Counted from the first letter of the stretch, positions 51,503 through 61,185 are shown. The stretch is 61,698 bases of DNA from Proteiniphilum sp. X52 (GCF_003712195.1 NZ_RDSD01000024.1:1-61698), one strand, 5' to 3'. Numbers and translations are program-made. Notes: a model not told the origin generated them from the sequence alone.

Positions 51503-51583
51503 GGAAAGGCAAATAAGGGAAAACGGGAGAGGGAGGCCGGGGAGATCTCCTCATCCCGGATCTCAAATCTAAAATAAAAAGCA

Positions 51584-52336
51584 ATGCTGAAAAAAAGAAT
51601 TATTCCCTGTCTTGATATCAGGGACGGACGTACCGTCAAAGGGGTCAATTTCGTGGATATCCGCGACGCGGGCGATGCGGTGGAACTTGCCAAGCGATAT
51701 GTGCGGGAAGGTGCGGATGAATTGGTCTTTTTAGACATCACCGCTACTGTCGAGAGGCGTAAAACGCTCACGGAACTGGTGACGCGTGTCGCACAGGAGA
51801 TCAATATCCCGTTCACCGTGGGGGGAGGTATCCACTCGTTAGACGACGCGCGCGCCATAATCCAGGCCGGGGCCGATAAGGTCAGTCTGAACTCTGCAGC
51901 TGTCAAGCGACCGGAACTGATCACCGAAATTGCCGGTCAATTTGGAAGCCAGTGTGTAGTACTTGCTATCGATACTCATTACGAGAATAATGAATGGATC
52001 GTATATACCCATGGGGGTAAAACGCCGACGGACCTCCGCACCGTCGACTGGGCAAAGGAAGGCGAACACCGTGGCGCGGGGGAGATCCTGCTTACCTCGA
52101 TGAATAACGACGGCACGAAGGATGGTTTTGCCATCGACATTACAGCCGCTGTCAGCGAAGCGGTACGCATCCCGGTGATCGCTTCAGGCGGCGCCGGAAC
52201 CGTTGCACATTTTTCTGAAGTATTCACACAAACGAAAGCAAGCGCGGCACTGGCGGCCAGTATTTTTCATTTCGGGGAGATTTCCATCCCCACACTCAAA
52301 GATTATTTAAAAACTCAAAATATACCCATACGATGA
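51584..52336 (+). CDS. hisF: Imidazole glycerol phosphate synthase, cyclase subunit
   Basis: 250 residues. TIM barrel; catalytic D11 in [17 protein letters not shown] and D131 region in [11 protein letters not shown]; phosphate sites [11 protein letters not shown] and [23 protein letters not shown] is the family signature. Partners with HisH. Its stop overlaps hisIE by 4 bp. Confidence 0.96.
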   Translation: MLKKRIIPCLDIRDGRTVKGVNFVDIRDAGDAVELAKRYVREGADELVFLDITATVERRKTLTELVTRVAQEINIPFTVGGGIHSLDDARAIIQAGADKVSLNSAAVKRPELITEIAGQFGSQCVVLAIDTHYENNEWIVYTHGGKTPTDLRTVDWAKEGEHRGAGEILLTSMNNDGTKDGFAIDITAAVSEAVRIPVIASGGAGTVAHFSEVFTQTKASAALAASIFHFGEISIPTLKDYLKTQNIPIR

Positions 52337-52920
52337 ATATCGATTTTTCAAAATCGGGAGGATTAGTTCCTGCCGTCATTCAGGATACGCTCAGCTTACA
52401 GGTGTTGATGGTCGGCTATATGAATGAAGAAGCGTTGAAGAAAACAGAGCAAGAAGGAAAGGTGACTTTTTTCAGCAGAAGTAAGAACCGCCTCTGGACA
52501 AAAGGGGAAACATCGGGCAATTGGTTGATCGTCGACGAGATCCTGACGGATTGCGACAGTGACACCATCCTTATCAAAGCCTATCCGCAGGGGCCGGCCT
52601 GCCATACCGGTTCCGCATCCTGTTTCGGCGGCAAACAATCGAAAGGATTTCTCTATGAACTGGAAAATGTGATAGAGAAGCGGATCACCGAAAACCCGGA
52701 AGGCTCCTATACTTCAAAACTGTTCAGCCGTGGTGTGAACAAAGTGGCGCAGAAGGTGGGGGAAGAAGCCGTGGAGTTGGTAATCGAAGCGAAAGACGAC
52801 AATATCGATCTGTTCAAAAATGAAGCTGCTGACCTGCTCTACCACTTCCTGATCCTGTTAAAGACAAAAAAACTCAAACTGGAAGATATTGAAGCCATAT
52901 TGGTTGAGAGGCACAAATAG
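52333..52920 (+). CDS. hisI: Bifunctional phosphoribosyl-AMP cyclohydrolase / phosphoribosyl-ATP pyrophosphatase
   Basis: 195 residues, HisIE fusion. Residues 1-105 are the zinc cyclohydrolase: [35 protein letters not shown] and [12 protein letters not shown]. Residues ~110-195 are the MazG-like pyrophosphatase: [18 protein letters not shown] and [13 protein letters not shown]. Steps 2-3 of the pathway. Last gene of the operon. Confidence 0.96.
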   Translation: MNIDFSKSGGLVPAVIQDTLSLQVLMVGYMNEEALKKTEQEGKVTFFSRSKNRLWTKGETSGNWLIVDEILTDCDSDTILIKAYPQGPACHTGSASCFGGKQSKGFLYELENVIEKRITENPEGSYTSKLFSRGVNKVAQKVGEEAVELVIEAKDDNIDLFKNEAADLLYHFLILLKTKKLKLEDIEAILVERHK

Positions 52921-53035
52921 TTAAAAAACCCGGACGATCCTACATTAGAACTCAACAATTTCAAAAACAAACTGTTGGTCTGGTTCTGTCTTGTATTCGT
53001 TTATGTACGAAGAGTATGTTTTTACGGATATTGTT

Positions 53036-53142
53036 TTATGAGTCCACTTTAAAAACTTCTTGCGAAGAAAATCACATTTTGATTATCAGGAAGTTGAGAT
53101 ATTAAAAACTCCACATTTTGACTTTTTCAAGTGGACTCATAA
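53036..53142. mobile_element. MITE-like palindromic element
   Basis: 107 bp bounded by a perfect 14-bp inverted repeat TTATGAGTCCACTT (53036-53049) / AAGTGGACTCATAA (53129-53142). No coding capacity. The ends resemble termini of Bacteroidota insertion sequences, so it may be a miniature derivative. The rest of 52921-53332 has no gene; a TA microsatellite follows at 53158-53176. Confidence 0.6.
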
Positions 53143-53157
53143 ATGGTATAAGTGTCG

Positions 53158-53176
53158 TATATATATATATATATAT
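53158..53176. repeat. TA dinucleotide microsatellite
   Basis: Nine to ten TA units just downstream of the MITE-like element. Confidence 0.9.
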
Positions 53177-53332
53177 CAGTGTTTACCTGAAATTCTCAAA
53201 TAGAAAGCATATTTGTCAGTTAAAATGCTTCATTTTACATATTATCCGATAGTTAACATATCAGAATACATGCAGGGAAAAATTATAAAAAGATTTCGGA
53301 GACGGGTAATTATTTTAATAAAAAAAGTTGTT

Positions 53333-53340
53333 TATTTTTG
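53333..53340 (+). promoter_or_regulatory. -7 box of the sigma-factor operon (TATTTTTG)
   Basis: TATTTTTG matches TAnnTTTG, 45 bp before the ATG at 53385, followed by CCATTTTTCC. Confidence 0.5.
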
Positions 53341-53384
53341 CCATTTTTCCGGATATATTGCGTCTAATATAGAAAAAGAAGATA

Positions 53385-53876
53385 ATGGAGGGGAATAAAA
53401 AAGAGCATGCCTTTGTAAAAATCGTTCAGGAACACGAACGGATCATCTATAAAGTCTGCTCTTTCTATGTTTCGGACACCTTTCCCCTTGCCGATCTGTA
53501 TCAGGAAGTGGTTTGTAACTTGTGGCGAAGTTTCCCGAAATTCAGGAATGAAAGTTCTCCCGGAACATGGATTTACCGAATTGCCTTGAACACCTGTATC
53601 TCGGGTATACGCAAGGAGAAGAAACGCCCGAAATGCGATTACACTATCGAAGATTTATCCGATTGGTTTATCGAACAGGACAGCCTGAACGAAAATATCC
53701 GTGAAATGTACCTGCTGATCAATCGGTTGAAAACACTCGAAAAAGTGGTTGTCCTCCTTTATCTCGAAGAAAAATCCTATCAGGAAATCGCCGACATCAC
53801 CGGCTTGACATTAAGTAATGTGGCCACAAAGCTGAAACGTGCAAAAGAGAAACTCAGAGAAATGTCACACCTCTAA
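53385..53876 (+). CDS. ECF-type RNA polymerase sigma factor
   Basis: 163 residues. Region 2 (~20-85): YKVCSFYVSDTFPLADLYQEVVCNLWRSFPKFR and GTWIYRIALNTCI. Region 4 (~115-160): VVLLYLEEKSYQEIADITGLTLSNVATKLKRAKEKL, a complete helix-turn-helix. Typical Bacteroidota ECF sigma. The likely anti-sigma gene starts 15 bp downstream. Confidence 0.93.
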   Translation: MEGNKKEHAFVKIVQEHERIIYKVCSFYVSDTFPLADLYQEVVCNLWRSFPKFRNESSPGTWIYRIALNTCISGIRKEKKRPKCDYTIEDLSDWFIEQDSLNENIREMYLLINRLKTLEKVVVLLYLEEKSYQEIADITGLTLSNVATKLKRAKEKLREMSHL

Positions 53877-53890
53877 AAAAAACAGGAATT

Positions 53891-54484
53891 ATGGAATTAG
53901 ACGAATTAAAAAACACGTGGGCTGCGCTAGACAAACGGTTAAAAGAGAACAATACACTGAACGAAGTTATCATCCTGAAAATGATACAAGTAAAAGTGGA
54001 AAAAACGTTAAACAGGTTAATATTTTGGGATATTTTTTCGGTTTTCATCCTGATTGCGGTCATTCCCGTCATAGTTTATTGGCTCGACAAATACTCAGGA
54101 AGACTACTGTTCGGGGATATTGCAGTTATCTATGGGGGTATTATTTGCGTCGTTTCCGCTATATGGTATATATATAAGATTCGGGAATTAATAAAAATAG
54201 ACGTTACGGAAAATATCCGCGACAATATTTATTACACCAATAAATATGCGGTTCTAGTTAAAAGGGAAAAACTGATCATGGCATTTGTCGGGCCCAGCAT
54301 CGCTTTACTTTGCATCGCTGCGTATGCCGAAGCGAAAGTAAGTGTTTCGTTATGGATATTGTTGGGGTCCATGTTTGTTTTAGCGTCCCTGATAACCGCA
54401 TGGTCATATAAAAGGCTTTACCAAAAAAATATAGATTCGATCCTGAAAAGCCTCGGAGAGATCAAAGAACTGGAAGAAGAATAA
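53891..54484 (+). CDS. Membrane protein, likely anti-sigma partner
   Basis: 197 residues. A cytoplasmic helix at the start (ELDELKNTWAALDKRLKEN) is the N-terminal pattern of the small anti-sigma-like proteins paired with Bacteroidota ECF sigmas. Four membrane segments follow: ~44-63, ~73-90, ~127-145, ~150-168. It lacks a zinc HxxxCxxC motif and a FecR domain. Cotranscribed with the sigma gene; the role is inferred from context. Confidence 0.75.
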   Translation: MELDELKNTWAALDKRLKENNTLNEVIILKMIQVKVEKTLNRLIFWDIFSVFILIAVIPVIVYWLDKYSGRLLFGDIAVIYGGIICVVSAIWYIYKIRELIKIDVTENIRDNIYYTNKYAVLVKREKLIMAFVGPSIALLCIAAYAEAKVSVSLWILLGSMFVLASLITAWSYKRLYQKNIDSILKSLGEIKELEEE

Positions 54485-54551
54485 ACATCGCCAGCCAAAA
54501 GATTTAGCGGTAATCGCATAACACACGAAAGTTCAATAAAGTATAGTTTAT

Positions 54552-55376
54552 ATGAACGGATTCCTATATATTCACTGGGATGTGAATCCGAAGCTGATAG
54601 ATGCAAACGGATTCAGTTTGGGATATTATAGTTTGTTATTTGTCGGAGGACTGATATTAAGCGCATGGATCGCAAGAAAGATCTTTCAAAAAGAAGGATT
54701 ATCGGACAATGACTATGAAAAGCTGGCTCTCTATTGTGTGGTGGGCATTGTATTGGGCGCCCGCTTAGGACATTGCCTGTTTTATCAGCCTGATTATTAT
54801 CTGAAACATCCCTTAGAGATGATTCTCCCATTTTCATGGGAAGGCGGCCGGTTCGTGTTGACTGGTTACAGGGGGCTGGCCAGCCACGGAGGAGCAATCG
54901 GCTTAATCATAGCCGTCCTGGTTTTCAACCGAAAAACAGGTATTCATTATCTTACGGTTTTTGATTATATCGCCATTGCAGTTCCGCTGGGAGGGGCGTT
55001 TATCCGGTTAGGTAATTTAATGAATTCCGAAATAATTGGAAATCCGACCAATGTATCCTGTGCATTCATCTTCGAAAGGGTTGATCAGGTTCCCCGCCAT
55101 CCCGCCCAATTATATGAAGCGATCGCATATCTGATATTTTTCGTACTGGTTTACAACATCTATACAAAGAAGAGAGAAACATTGAAACGAGGATTTTTAT
55201 TTGGTTTGGTGTTGATGTTGATCTTCACTTTCAGATTTTTTATTGAATTTCTAAAACAGGAACAGGTCGATTTTGAGAGAGGATTGGTGCTGAATATGGG
55301 ACAATGGTTAAGTATTCCTTTTATTCTATTGGGTGTTTATCTGGTATTTTTTTATAAGGAACCGATAAAAAAATAA
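54552..55376 (+). CDS. lgt: Prolipoprotein diacylglyceryl transferase
   Basis: 274 residues, seven membrane helices. Transfers diacylglycerol from phosphatidylglycerol to the lipobox Cys of prolipoproteins. Lgt motifs: GARLGHCLFYQPDYY, ASHGGAIGLIIA (the essential HGG(A)), GGAFIRLGNLMNSEIIG (Lgt signature) and the late Arg in FRFFIEFLKQEQ. It has its own gap of 67 bp from the anti-sigma gene. Confidence 0.95.
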   Translation: MNGFLYIHWDVNPKLIDANGFSLGYYSLLFVGGLILSAWIARKIFQKEGLSDNDYEKLALYCVVGIVLGARLGHCLFYQPDYYLKHPLEMILPFSWEGGRFVLTGYRGLASHGGAIGLIIAVLVFNRKTGIHYLTVFDYIAIAVPLGGAFIRLGNLMNSEIIGNPTNVSCAFIFERVDQVPRHPAQLYEAIAYLIFFVLVYNIYTKKRETLKRGFLFGLVLMLIFTFRFFIEFLKQEQVDFERGLVLNMGQWLSIPFILLGVYLVFFYKEPIKK

Positions 55377-55502
55377 AATACAAGAAATAAACACTATCTT
55401 ATCAGTTTTGTATTTCGAAAATTGATTGAATTCCCTCAAAACAAGGATAAGGGTATCTATGAAAGATCTAAACCGTTCATTTTTCACTAACTTTGAGGCA
55501 CA

Positions 55503-56468
55503 ATGAATGGGCATTACATGGTGGAAGCTTTTCTTAAAATACGATTTAAGCAATTATACCGGGGTCTGACGGGGATCGGGTTGTTCCGTATTGTTTTCCT
55601 GGTCTTATTGTTCGCTTATCTGTTACTCTTCCTGTTCGCATCAACGAAAAAACAACCCGGTTCGCTGTATGTTGCCGCCGGAACGGTATTCATCATCCTG
55701 AGCCTGCACATTCGACGAAAAGACAAACTATTCCTGAAAACCTGTTTTGAAAAGCATACACAAATTTATTTGTCGGAATATGCAGCGCTTGCGTCCATCG
55801 TCATTCTATTTCTGGCCGTTCATTTGCAATGGATCGCGTTGCTGGTGCTATTGAGCAGCATTTTCCTGATTGCCAGGACCGACATCAAACCACGACACCT
55901 CCACACACTGAATACCAAGTTTCAATCCTTTATTCCGGCATCCTCCTTTGAATGGAAAGTGGGAATAAGGCAATCGTTTTTTATCTTTGTTCCGGTATGG
56001 ATCATCGGCTTTTGCTCTTCTTTTTTTATAGGAAGCGTGCCGGTAGCATTGTTGACTCTCGGCATTATCATTTCCGGTTTCTACAGTCAAAACGAACCGT
56101 ACCAAATGGTTATTCTATATGAAAAAAGCGTCAACCGGTTTTTGTACGGTAAAATCGGAATGCAGATAACATTATTTGGCATAGTCGCTTTCCCTCTGAT
56201 CCTTATCTTTATCGTTTTCCATTCCAATAAATGGTATATTCCGGTCATTGAATTTCTGATCCTTACATCGATACATGCCTATCTGGTATTGACCAAATAC
56301 GCTTTTTACGAGCCAAACCGGAATTCACAGGCCGCACAGATTATCGGAGCCATCGGGATGGTAAGCATGTTCATCCCGGTTCTCCTGCCTGTTATATGGG
56401 CGTTATCCGTTCTGTTTTATATAAAATCGCAGAAAAACTTAAACATCTACTTACATGATTTCCATTAA
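55503..56468 (+). CDS. ABC transporter membrane protein
   Basis: 321 residues with about eight hydrophobic segments (~25-45, 55-70, 96-125, 160-205, 225-248, 285-310) and no recognised domain. Its stop overlaps the ATPase ATG by 14 bp, so it is the likely permease of that ABC pair. ABC-2-like exporters of this type move peptides, lipids or drugs; the substrate is not apparent. An alternative start is the ATG at 55518. Confidence 0.75.
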   Translation: MNGHYMVEAFLKIRFKQLYRGLTGIGLFRIVFLVLLFAYLLLFLFASTKKQPGSLYVAAGTVFIILSLHIRRKDKLFLKTCFEKHTQIYLSEYAALASIVILFLAVHLQWIALLVLLSSIFLIARTDIKPRHLHTLNTKFQSFIPASSFEWKVGIRQSFFIFVPVWIIGFCSSFFIGSVPVALLTLGIIISGFYSQNEPYQMVILYEKSVNRFLYGKIGMQITLFGIVAFPLILIFIVFHSNKWYIPVIEFLILTSIHAYLVLTKYAFYEPNRNSQAAQIIGAIGMVSMFIPVLLPVIWALSVLFYIKSQKNLNIYLHDFH

Positions 56469-57141
56469 AGACCTAACTATATCGTATGATAAACAATCCA
56501 CCGTTATTGATTCTCTGGATTTATCCATGGAAGAAAACAGCATACACGGTATCGTGGGGTTAAACGGAGCAGGAAAAACAACACTGTTGAACGCGATATA
56601 CGGATTGATAAAAATGGATTCCGGAGAAATACACCGTGCGGACCAGAAAATTACCAAAAGGGATATATCCTACCTGACTACGGAAAATTATTTCTATTCG
56701 AACATTACCGGCAGGGAATACATCGGGTTATTCCGGAATGTGCGTTTTGACCTGGATAAATGGAACGAACTGTTTTCGTTGCCGCTTGACGAACTGATCG
56801 ACCATTACTCCACAGGAATGAAAAAGAAACTGGTGTTACTTTCCATCCTGAAACAGGATAAACCAGTCCTGATCCTCGACGAACCGTTTAACGGGCTTGA
56901 TATGGAAACATGCCGCATTATCCGTTCTATCTTATTGCGATTAAAAGAGCGGGAAAAAACCATTATCATCACATCGCATATTATGGAAACATTAACCAAT
57001 CTATGCGATTACATCCATTATCTGGAATATGGAAAAATAGTCCTGACTACAGATAAAACCCATTTCCAAGAATTTGAAGACACTCTTTTCAAATCAATAG
57101 AAAATAAGAATATCGGGTTAATCACGGAATTAATCGATTGA
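56455..57141 (+). CDS. ABC transporter ATP-binding protein
   Basis: 228 residues. Walker A GLNGAGKTTLLNAI (~37-50), Q-loop region LTTENYFYSNI, signature YSTGMKKKLVLLS (degenerate LSGGQ, typical of ABC-2 exporters), Walker B PVLILDEPFNGLD, H-loop ITSHIMETL. Pairs with the overlapping membrane protein. Its last 12 bp overlap the 3' end of the convergent methyltransferase gene. Confidence 0.92.
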   Translation: MISIKDLTISYDKQSTVIDSLDLSMEENSIHGIVGLNGAGKTTLLNAIYGLIKMDSGEIHRADQKITKRDISYLTTENYFYSNITGREYIGLFRNVRFDLDKWNELFSLPLDELIDHYSTGMKKKLVLLSILKQDKPVLILDEPFNGLDMETCRIIRSILLRLKEREKTIIITSHIMETLTNLCDYIHYLEYGKIVLTTDKTHFQEFEDTLFKSIENKNIGLITELID

Positions 57142-58383
57142 TCCTTTCCGGCAAATAATCCACACGTTCTGCCCTTCAGCAAGCGTAGTGGCAAACAGGT
57201 AGATATCACCGCCGTCCGCTAATCCCGTTTTGCGGCGGATCTCGGCAACCGTCATAGGGAAATTACGGACTGCGATGTTCGCTTTTTTCGTATCCTGTAA
57301 AAAGGTTTTTATGTTTTTCTTATTCGGGACAAAAAACGCCTCTACTTCAAAGACACGGCCGGGAAAATCCGCCACAAGTTCGTCAGATGTATATAAATGG
57401 CTGTTGGCATGCAGTTTTTGGAGGTTGTATGCTTGCGCAACCGATTTAAAAGCGCCCGCTTTCAGGATCGATGTGTTGGGCTCATATAAATAACGCCCGG
57501 GTTCGCCGGCCAACGGGATTGACGCATTCCGTTCCTGCTCCGGCGTGAAAGAAAAAATCTCTTTTCCTCCCGACCTTCCAAGGTTCACGGCCACAAACAG
57601 CGGTTCATTCACTGCTCTCTTCGACAATAGGAAAAGCAACTCCTTACACTCGTTATCTACCGAAACGATATGTACCGCACTTACACAACGGAGGGTTTTT
57701 ACCGCCAAGGAAAGGTCCAGCATGGGCGAATACTTCACCATTACCCTACCCGATTTTTCGAGCAGCCACGGTCTTATTTTCAATAGATCGGGACTGCAAT
57801 CCTCAATCCTGAACAGTTTCCGTCCGGCATCATCGCGCCGGGAAGGATCGAGATAGATAAAATCCAGAGGTGTGGTCTCTTTCAGGAAACGTTCCGCCCC
57901 GCCACAATAAATCGTCGCGTTTCCCAGTCCCAGCACTTGGAAATTGTGCTCCGCCATCCGGCATAAGTCTTCATTTTGTTCTACATAAAACGCTTCCCGG
58001 AAATATGGAGACAGGAACGAAAAATCAACTCCCATTCCTCCGGTCAAATCGGCGAAAGTATTGTTTTCCCACTCCACTGAACCGGCGTTTGTCGTCTCAA
58101 CAAAGGAAGTCAAATCGGCAAACGAGGCGTTTCTTCCCGAAACCAGCGAAGCTTTGTAGCGGGCTGTCAGTTCCGACGAAGACTGTTCCAACGAAAGATG
58201 CGGCGGATAAATGATATCTTCCTCCGCATACCACGAAGGTATTTTCTTTTCTGCCATTTGCCGCCCTGCAATCTGCGTCAATAACAAAGGCATATCATCA
58301 CGTACAAAACGCAAGGCTGTCCTGCGCACGTCTTCGCGTTCATGCGCAAGGATAAACCGCTTTTGTTCGGGAGTCAGTCGCAT
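57130..58383 (-). CDS. THUMP-like, class I SAM-dependent methyltransferase
   Basis: 417 residues. N-terminal helical domain (~1-95), Rossmann methyltransferase core with motif I FADLTGGMGVDFSFLS (~107-122), acidic VEQNEDLC, motif IV as DFIYLDPSRRDDAGRKLF (~175), then a THUMP-like C-terminal part (RIFEVEAFFVPNKKNI, VRNFPMTVAEIRRKTGL). Such proteins are uncharacterised in Bacteroidota and probably modify RNA (inference). Confidence 0.85.
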   Translation of the reverse strand: MRLTPEQKRFILAHEREDVRRTALRFVRDDMPLLLTQIAGRQMAEKKIPSWYAEEDIIYPPHLSLEQSSSELTARYKASLVSGRNASFADLTSFVETTNAGSVEWENNTFADLTGGMGVDFSFLSPYFREAFYVEQNEDLCRMAEHNFQVLGLGNATIYCGGAERFLKETTPLDFIYLDPSRRDDAGRKLFRIEDCSPDLLKIRPWLLEKSGRVMVKYSPMLDLSLAVKTLRCVSAVHIVSVDNECKELLFLLSKRAVNEPLFVAVNLGRSGGKEIFSFTPEQERNASIPLAGEPGRYLYEPNTSILKAGAFKSVAQAYNLQKLHANSHLYTSDELVADFPGRVFEVEAFFVPNKKNIKTFLQDTKKANIAVRNFPMTVAEIRRKTGLADGGDIYLFATTLAEGQNVWIICRKGSID

Positions 58384-58384
58384 A

Positions 58385-58440
58385 GGGAGATACCAAAAAA
58401 TAAAAACAACCTTACTTTGACAAGCAGGCTGTTTTTATCA
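58385..58440. terminator. Candidate hairpin between methyltransferase and rpmA
   Basis: AAAACAACCT and AGGCTGTTTT arms at about 58401-58436, followed by TATC. Likely rpmA terminator. Confidence 0.45.
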
Positions 58441-58502
58441 ACTAAAAAACTATATTTTATGGTTCAAGTTCCATTTTACCGGAACTCCAAAGGCAATTGC
58501 TG

Positions 58503-58772
58503 TTAGGCTTCTGCCTGTACTTTAGGTTGTACCGACACGAACGAGCGGTTGTCCCTCCTTTTACGGAAAACCACCACGCCGTCTACCAGTGCAAACAAGG
58601 TATGATCCTTACCCATACCCACATTCTCTCCGGGATGATGAGCAGTCCCGCGCTGACGCACAAGGATATTACCGGCTTTTGCCGTTTCACCACCGAATAT
58701 TTTCACGCCCAATCGTTTACTTTCCGATTCACGGCCGTTCTTGGAACTACCTACACCTTTTTTATGTGCCAT
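58503..58772 (-). CDS. rpmA: 50S ribosomal protein L27
   Basis: 89 residues. Starts [22 protein letters not shown], then [18 protein letters not shown] and [17 protein letters not shown]. No N-terminal extension of the Firmicutes type. Acts near the peptidyl-transferase centre. Cotranscribed with rplU, 20 bp apart. Confidence 0.98.
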   Translation of the reverse strand: MAHKKGVGSSKNGRESESKRLGVKIFGGETAKAGNILVRQRGTAHHPGENVGMGKDHTLFALVDGVVVFRKRRDNRSFVSVQPKVQAEA

Positions 58773-58792
58773 TTCCTTCTGATTTTAACTGA

Positions 58793-59104
58793 TTAAGCAA
58801 TAATCTCTTTTACTCTCACTTCTGAAAACTGTTGACGGTGACCGTTCAGTTTCCTGTATCCTTTTCTTCTTTTCTTTTTGAAAACAAGGACTTTGTCGCC
58901 TTTCACATGGGAAAGGACTTCCACTACCACTTTTGCTCCCTCGATGACCGGCGCACCTACTGTTACAGCACCATCCTTATCCACGAGCATTACTTTCCCA
59001 AATTCCACCTCAGCGCCCTGGTCGGCATTGATCCTGTGGACAAATAATTTTTGGTCTTGTTCCACTTTAAACTGTTGACCCTGAATGTCTACAATGACGT
59101 ACAT
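58793..59104 (-). CDS. rplU: 50S ribosomal protein L21
   Basis: 103 residues, typical length. [22 protein letters not shown] opens the family; [21 protein letters not shown] is the rRNA-binding C-terminal loop. First gene of the rplU-rpmA operon; its leader can form a GCCGC/GCGGC stem. Confidence 0.98.
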   Translation of the reverse strand: MYVIVDIQGQQFKVEQDQKLFVHRINADQGAEVEFGKVMLVDKDGAVTVGAPVIEGAKVVVEVLSHVKGDKVLVFKKKRRKGYRKLNGHRQQFSEVRVKEIIA

Positions 59105-59185
59105 ATGAAAAATAACCTGAAGTTACGTGCCTGAGGCGGGCCGCTCCCCGCGGCCTCTTTTCTGGCCTATTGGCAAATTGAGGTG

Positions 59186-59193
59186 CAAAATTA
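59186..59193 (-). promoter_or_regulatory. rplU -7 box (TAATTTTG on minus strand)
   Basis: Minus strand TAATTTTG matches TAnnTTTG, about 82 bp before the rplU ATG. The leader between contains GGCCGCGGGGAGCGGCC. Confidence 0.6.
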
Positions 59194-59221
59194 CACAATT
59201 AAATCGTAAAACCCAAACAGA

Positions 59222-60724
59222 TCAGTTGTTTTTTTCCAAACTCCGGTATGCATTCCCTATATTTTCGATGATATCGGAAGCGACGAAACTGCGGGGATGG
59301 ATGCGCCCACCCGTGATGTCGGCGGTCACTCCATGCAGGAAAACCCCTATCCTGGCGGCTTCTACCGCTTGATACCCCTGCGCCAACAAACTGGTGATCA
59401 TACCGGCCAGCACATCCCCGCTTCCGGCGGTAGCCAGTGCGGGCGTGCCACTGCTATTGACGTATATTTCTTTTCCATCGACAATCAGCGAATAAGCTCC
59501 CTTTACCACTATTATCACATCATATTTGCGTGCAAAAGACCTTGTTCTCTCTATCTTGTCATAATCGTCGCGCCACTCACCAATGAGCCGCTGGAGCTCT
59601 TTGGGATGGGGAGTCAGGATGGTTTCCGACGGCAGAAGGGGGAGCCATTCAGGATGCCCGGCCAGGATATTCAACCCGTCGGCATCCACCACCAACGGAG
59701 TATTGTTCTTGCGCAGGAAGTGGTACATTGCCCGCGCTGTTTCCTCATGCAATCCCATACCCATACCCATACCGATCGCGTCCGGCTTCAGTTCGTGGTC
59801 AATAGAGGTAATATGCTCCTCCCCTTTATCTTCAAGGGCCATCGCTTCAGGGAAATAGGATTGTATGGCCGCCACACCACATTTGGGCAGATGAGCCGTA
59901 ACCAATCCACAACCGGTTTTGAGTGCCGCTTTCGACGCCAGGGAAACCGACCCGCATTTGCCGAGGCTTCCACCGATAATAAGCGCATGCCCCAGAATTC
60001 CTTTATGGACAAATTTGGAGAGCGGTTTCAGCAGCTCTCTGATTCTCTTCTTTTCCGTCAGGTAAATATCCGTCTCCACTTCAGCGATAGCTTCCTGGTT
60101 TAAGCCGATATTTACAATACGGACATTCCCGGCAAACCCGGCATTTTCGGGAAGAAACAGCGCCAGTTTAGGGATCTGGAACGTCACCGTTTCGGTCGCT
60201 TTCACCGCAAACTCCGTTTTCCGGTCGGGAAACAGTCCACTCGGCGCATCGATACTGATCACCTCTTTTCCGCACTCATTGATCCGAGCGATCACTTCGG
60301 CAGCGGTTCCGCTTACTTCCCGCGACAATCCTGTACCGAATATACCGTCGATCACCACGTCAAAGGGCGACAGATCGGGAATATCCTCGTGGTGAAGAAT
60401 CTTTTTATAGGGGATATTTTCAGCTTTCACGCGGCGGATATTGTGGGCACAGTCTTCGCTATATCTATTGCCGAACTCCACCATATAAGCCTTCACCGGA
60501 TACCCCGATTTATGTAGCAGGCGGGCTACCACCAGCGCGTCGCCACCGTTGTTGCCCATCCCGGCAAAGATGATTACGGATGTATTCCTGTCGGTGTATT
60601 TCTCCGTAAAAAACCGATAAAAAGCAGTCGCCGCACGTTTCATTAACTCAAGTGAGGAGATTTCCTCCCGTGCGATCGTTTCCGCATCTATCTTGCGGAT
60701 CTGTTCCGATGTAAGGATTTTCAT
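59222..60724 (-). CDS. nnrD: Bifunctional NAD(P)H-hydrate epimerase / dehydratase
   Basis: 500 residues, NnrE-NnrD fusion. Residues ~1-210: YjeF_N epimerase with FAGMGNNGGDALVVARLL and VIDGIFGTGL. Residues ~225-500: ribokinase-like ADP-dependent dehydratase with HALIIGGSLGKCGSVSLASKA, VVDADGLNIL, LTPHPKELQRL and GTPALATAGSGDVLAGMI. Repairs hydrated NAD(P)H. Its ATG lies inside the start of the interspersed repeat copy C. Confidence 0.96.
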   Translation of the reverse strand: MKILTSEQIRKIDAETIAREEISSLELMKRAATAFYRFFTEKYTDRNTSVIIFAGMGNNGGDALVVARLLHKSGYPVKAYMVEFGNRYSEDCAHNIRRVKAENIPYKKILHHEDIPDLSPFDVVIDGIFGTGLSREVSGTAAEVIARINECGKEVISIDAPSGLFPDRKTEFAVKATETVTFQIPKLALFLPENAGFAGNVRIVNIGLNQEAIAEVETDIYLTEKKRIRELLKPLSKFVHKGILGHALIIGGSLGKCGSVSLASKAALKTGCGLVTAHLPKCGVAAIQSYFPEAMALEDKGEEHITSIDHELKPDAIGMGMGMGLHEETARAMYHFLRKNNTPLVVDADGLNILAGHPEWLPLLPSETILTPHPKELQRLIGEWRDDYDKIERTRSFARKYDVIIVVKGAYSLIVDGKEIYVNSSGTPALATAGSGDVLAGMITSLLAQGYQAVEAARIGVFLHGVTADITGGRIHPRSFVASDIIENIGNAYRSLEKNN

Positions 60725-60776
60725 ATGATTATTTTATTTTTTTATTTCGGCATATGGAACCTTTGATGTGCAAAAT
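60722..60776 (+). repeat. Interspersed hairpin repeat, copy C (3' part)
   Basis: 55 bp matching the reverse complement of 6343-6397 with two mismatches. It is the immediate 5' leader of nnrD and includes its start codon. Confidence 0.85.
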
Positions 60777-60809
60777 ATTCACTAAAGTTAGATATTTATT
60801 TTCTAAAGA

Positions 60810-60944
60810 TCAACCAGACGGAAGTTCAATATTCTTATATCTTGTGTGGATAGCCACCATCAACGCGCCGAACAATACCGCCATAACGATCATGGCATGG
60901 CTGGCCAGCCCCTCTACGGTAAAATGAGGTTGCAGGCTTTATCA
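60810..60944 (-). pseudogene. Membrane-protein remnant
   Basis: A minus-strand frame of about 43 codons without a start reads FTVEGLASHAMIVMAVLFGALMVAIHTRYKN, one clear membrane helix with a basic tail, ending at TGA 60810. Looks like the last helix of a lost membrane protein. Nothing else recognisable in 60777-61160. Confidence 0.3.
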
Positions 60945-61160
60945 TGAAAGAGAACTTTATCCATACCGGATAAGAAGAAAAAAGAGCAAAAAAACAATTG
61001 CAATAGAATGAAAGCAGCTTCGATCTTTTGGAGAAGATTTCCAGGAATAGTGTTTTTTCTTAAAGAGATGACTTCACCGATGAGCGATCAACAGGCAGGT
61101 AAACAATGGATAAAAAAGTTGAAATGGCAAAACAGGAGGGACTGAAAACCAGAGCAACAC

Positions 61161-61185
61161 AAAAAAACCACCATAGCGTGGTGGT
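61161..61185 (-). terminator. Terminator of the tRNA-Leu operon
   Basis: On the minus strand ACCACCA / TGGTGGT (3-5-nt loop) followed by TTTTTTT. It lies 8 bp after the 3' end of tRNA-Leu(GAG). Confidence 0.9.
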
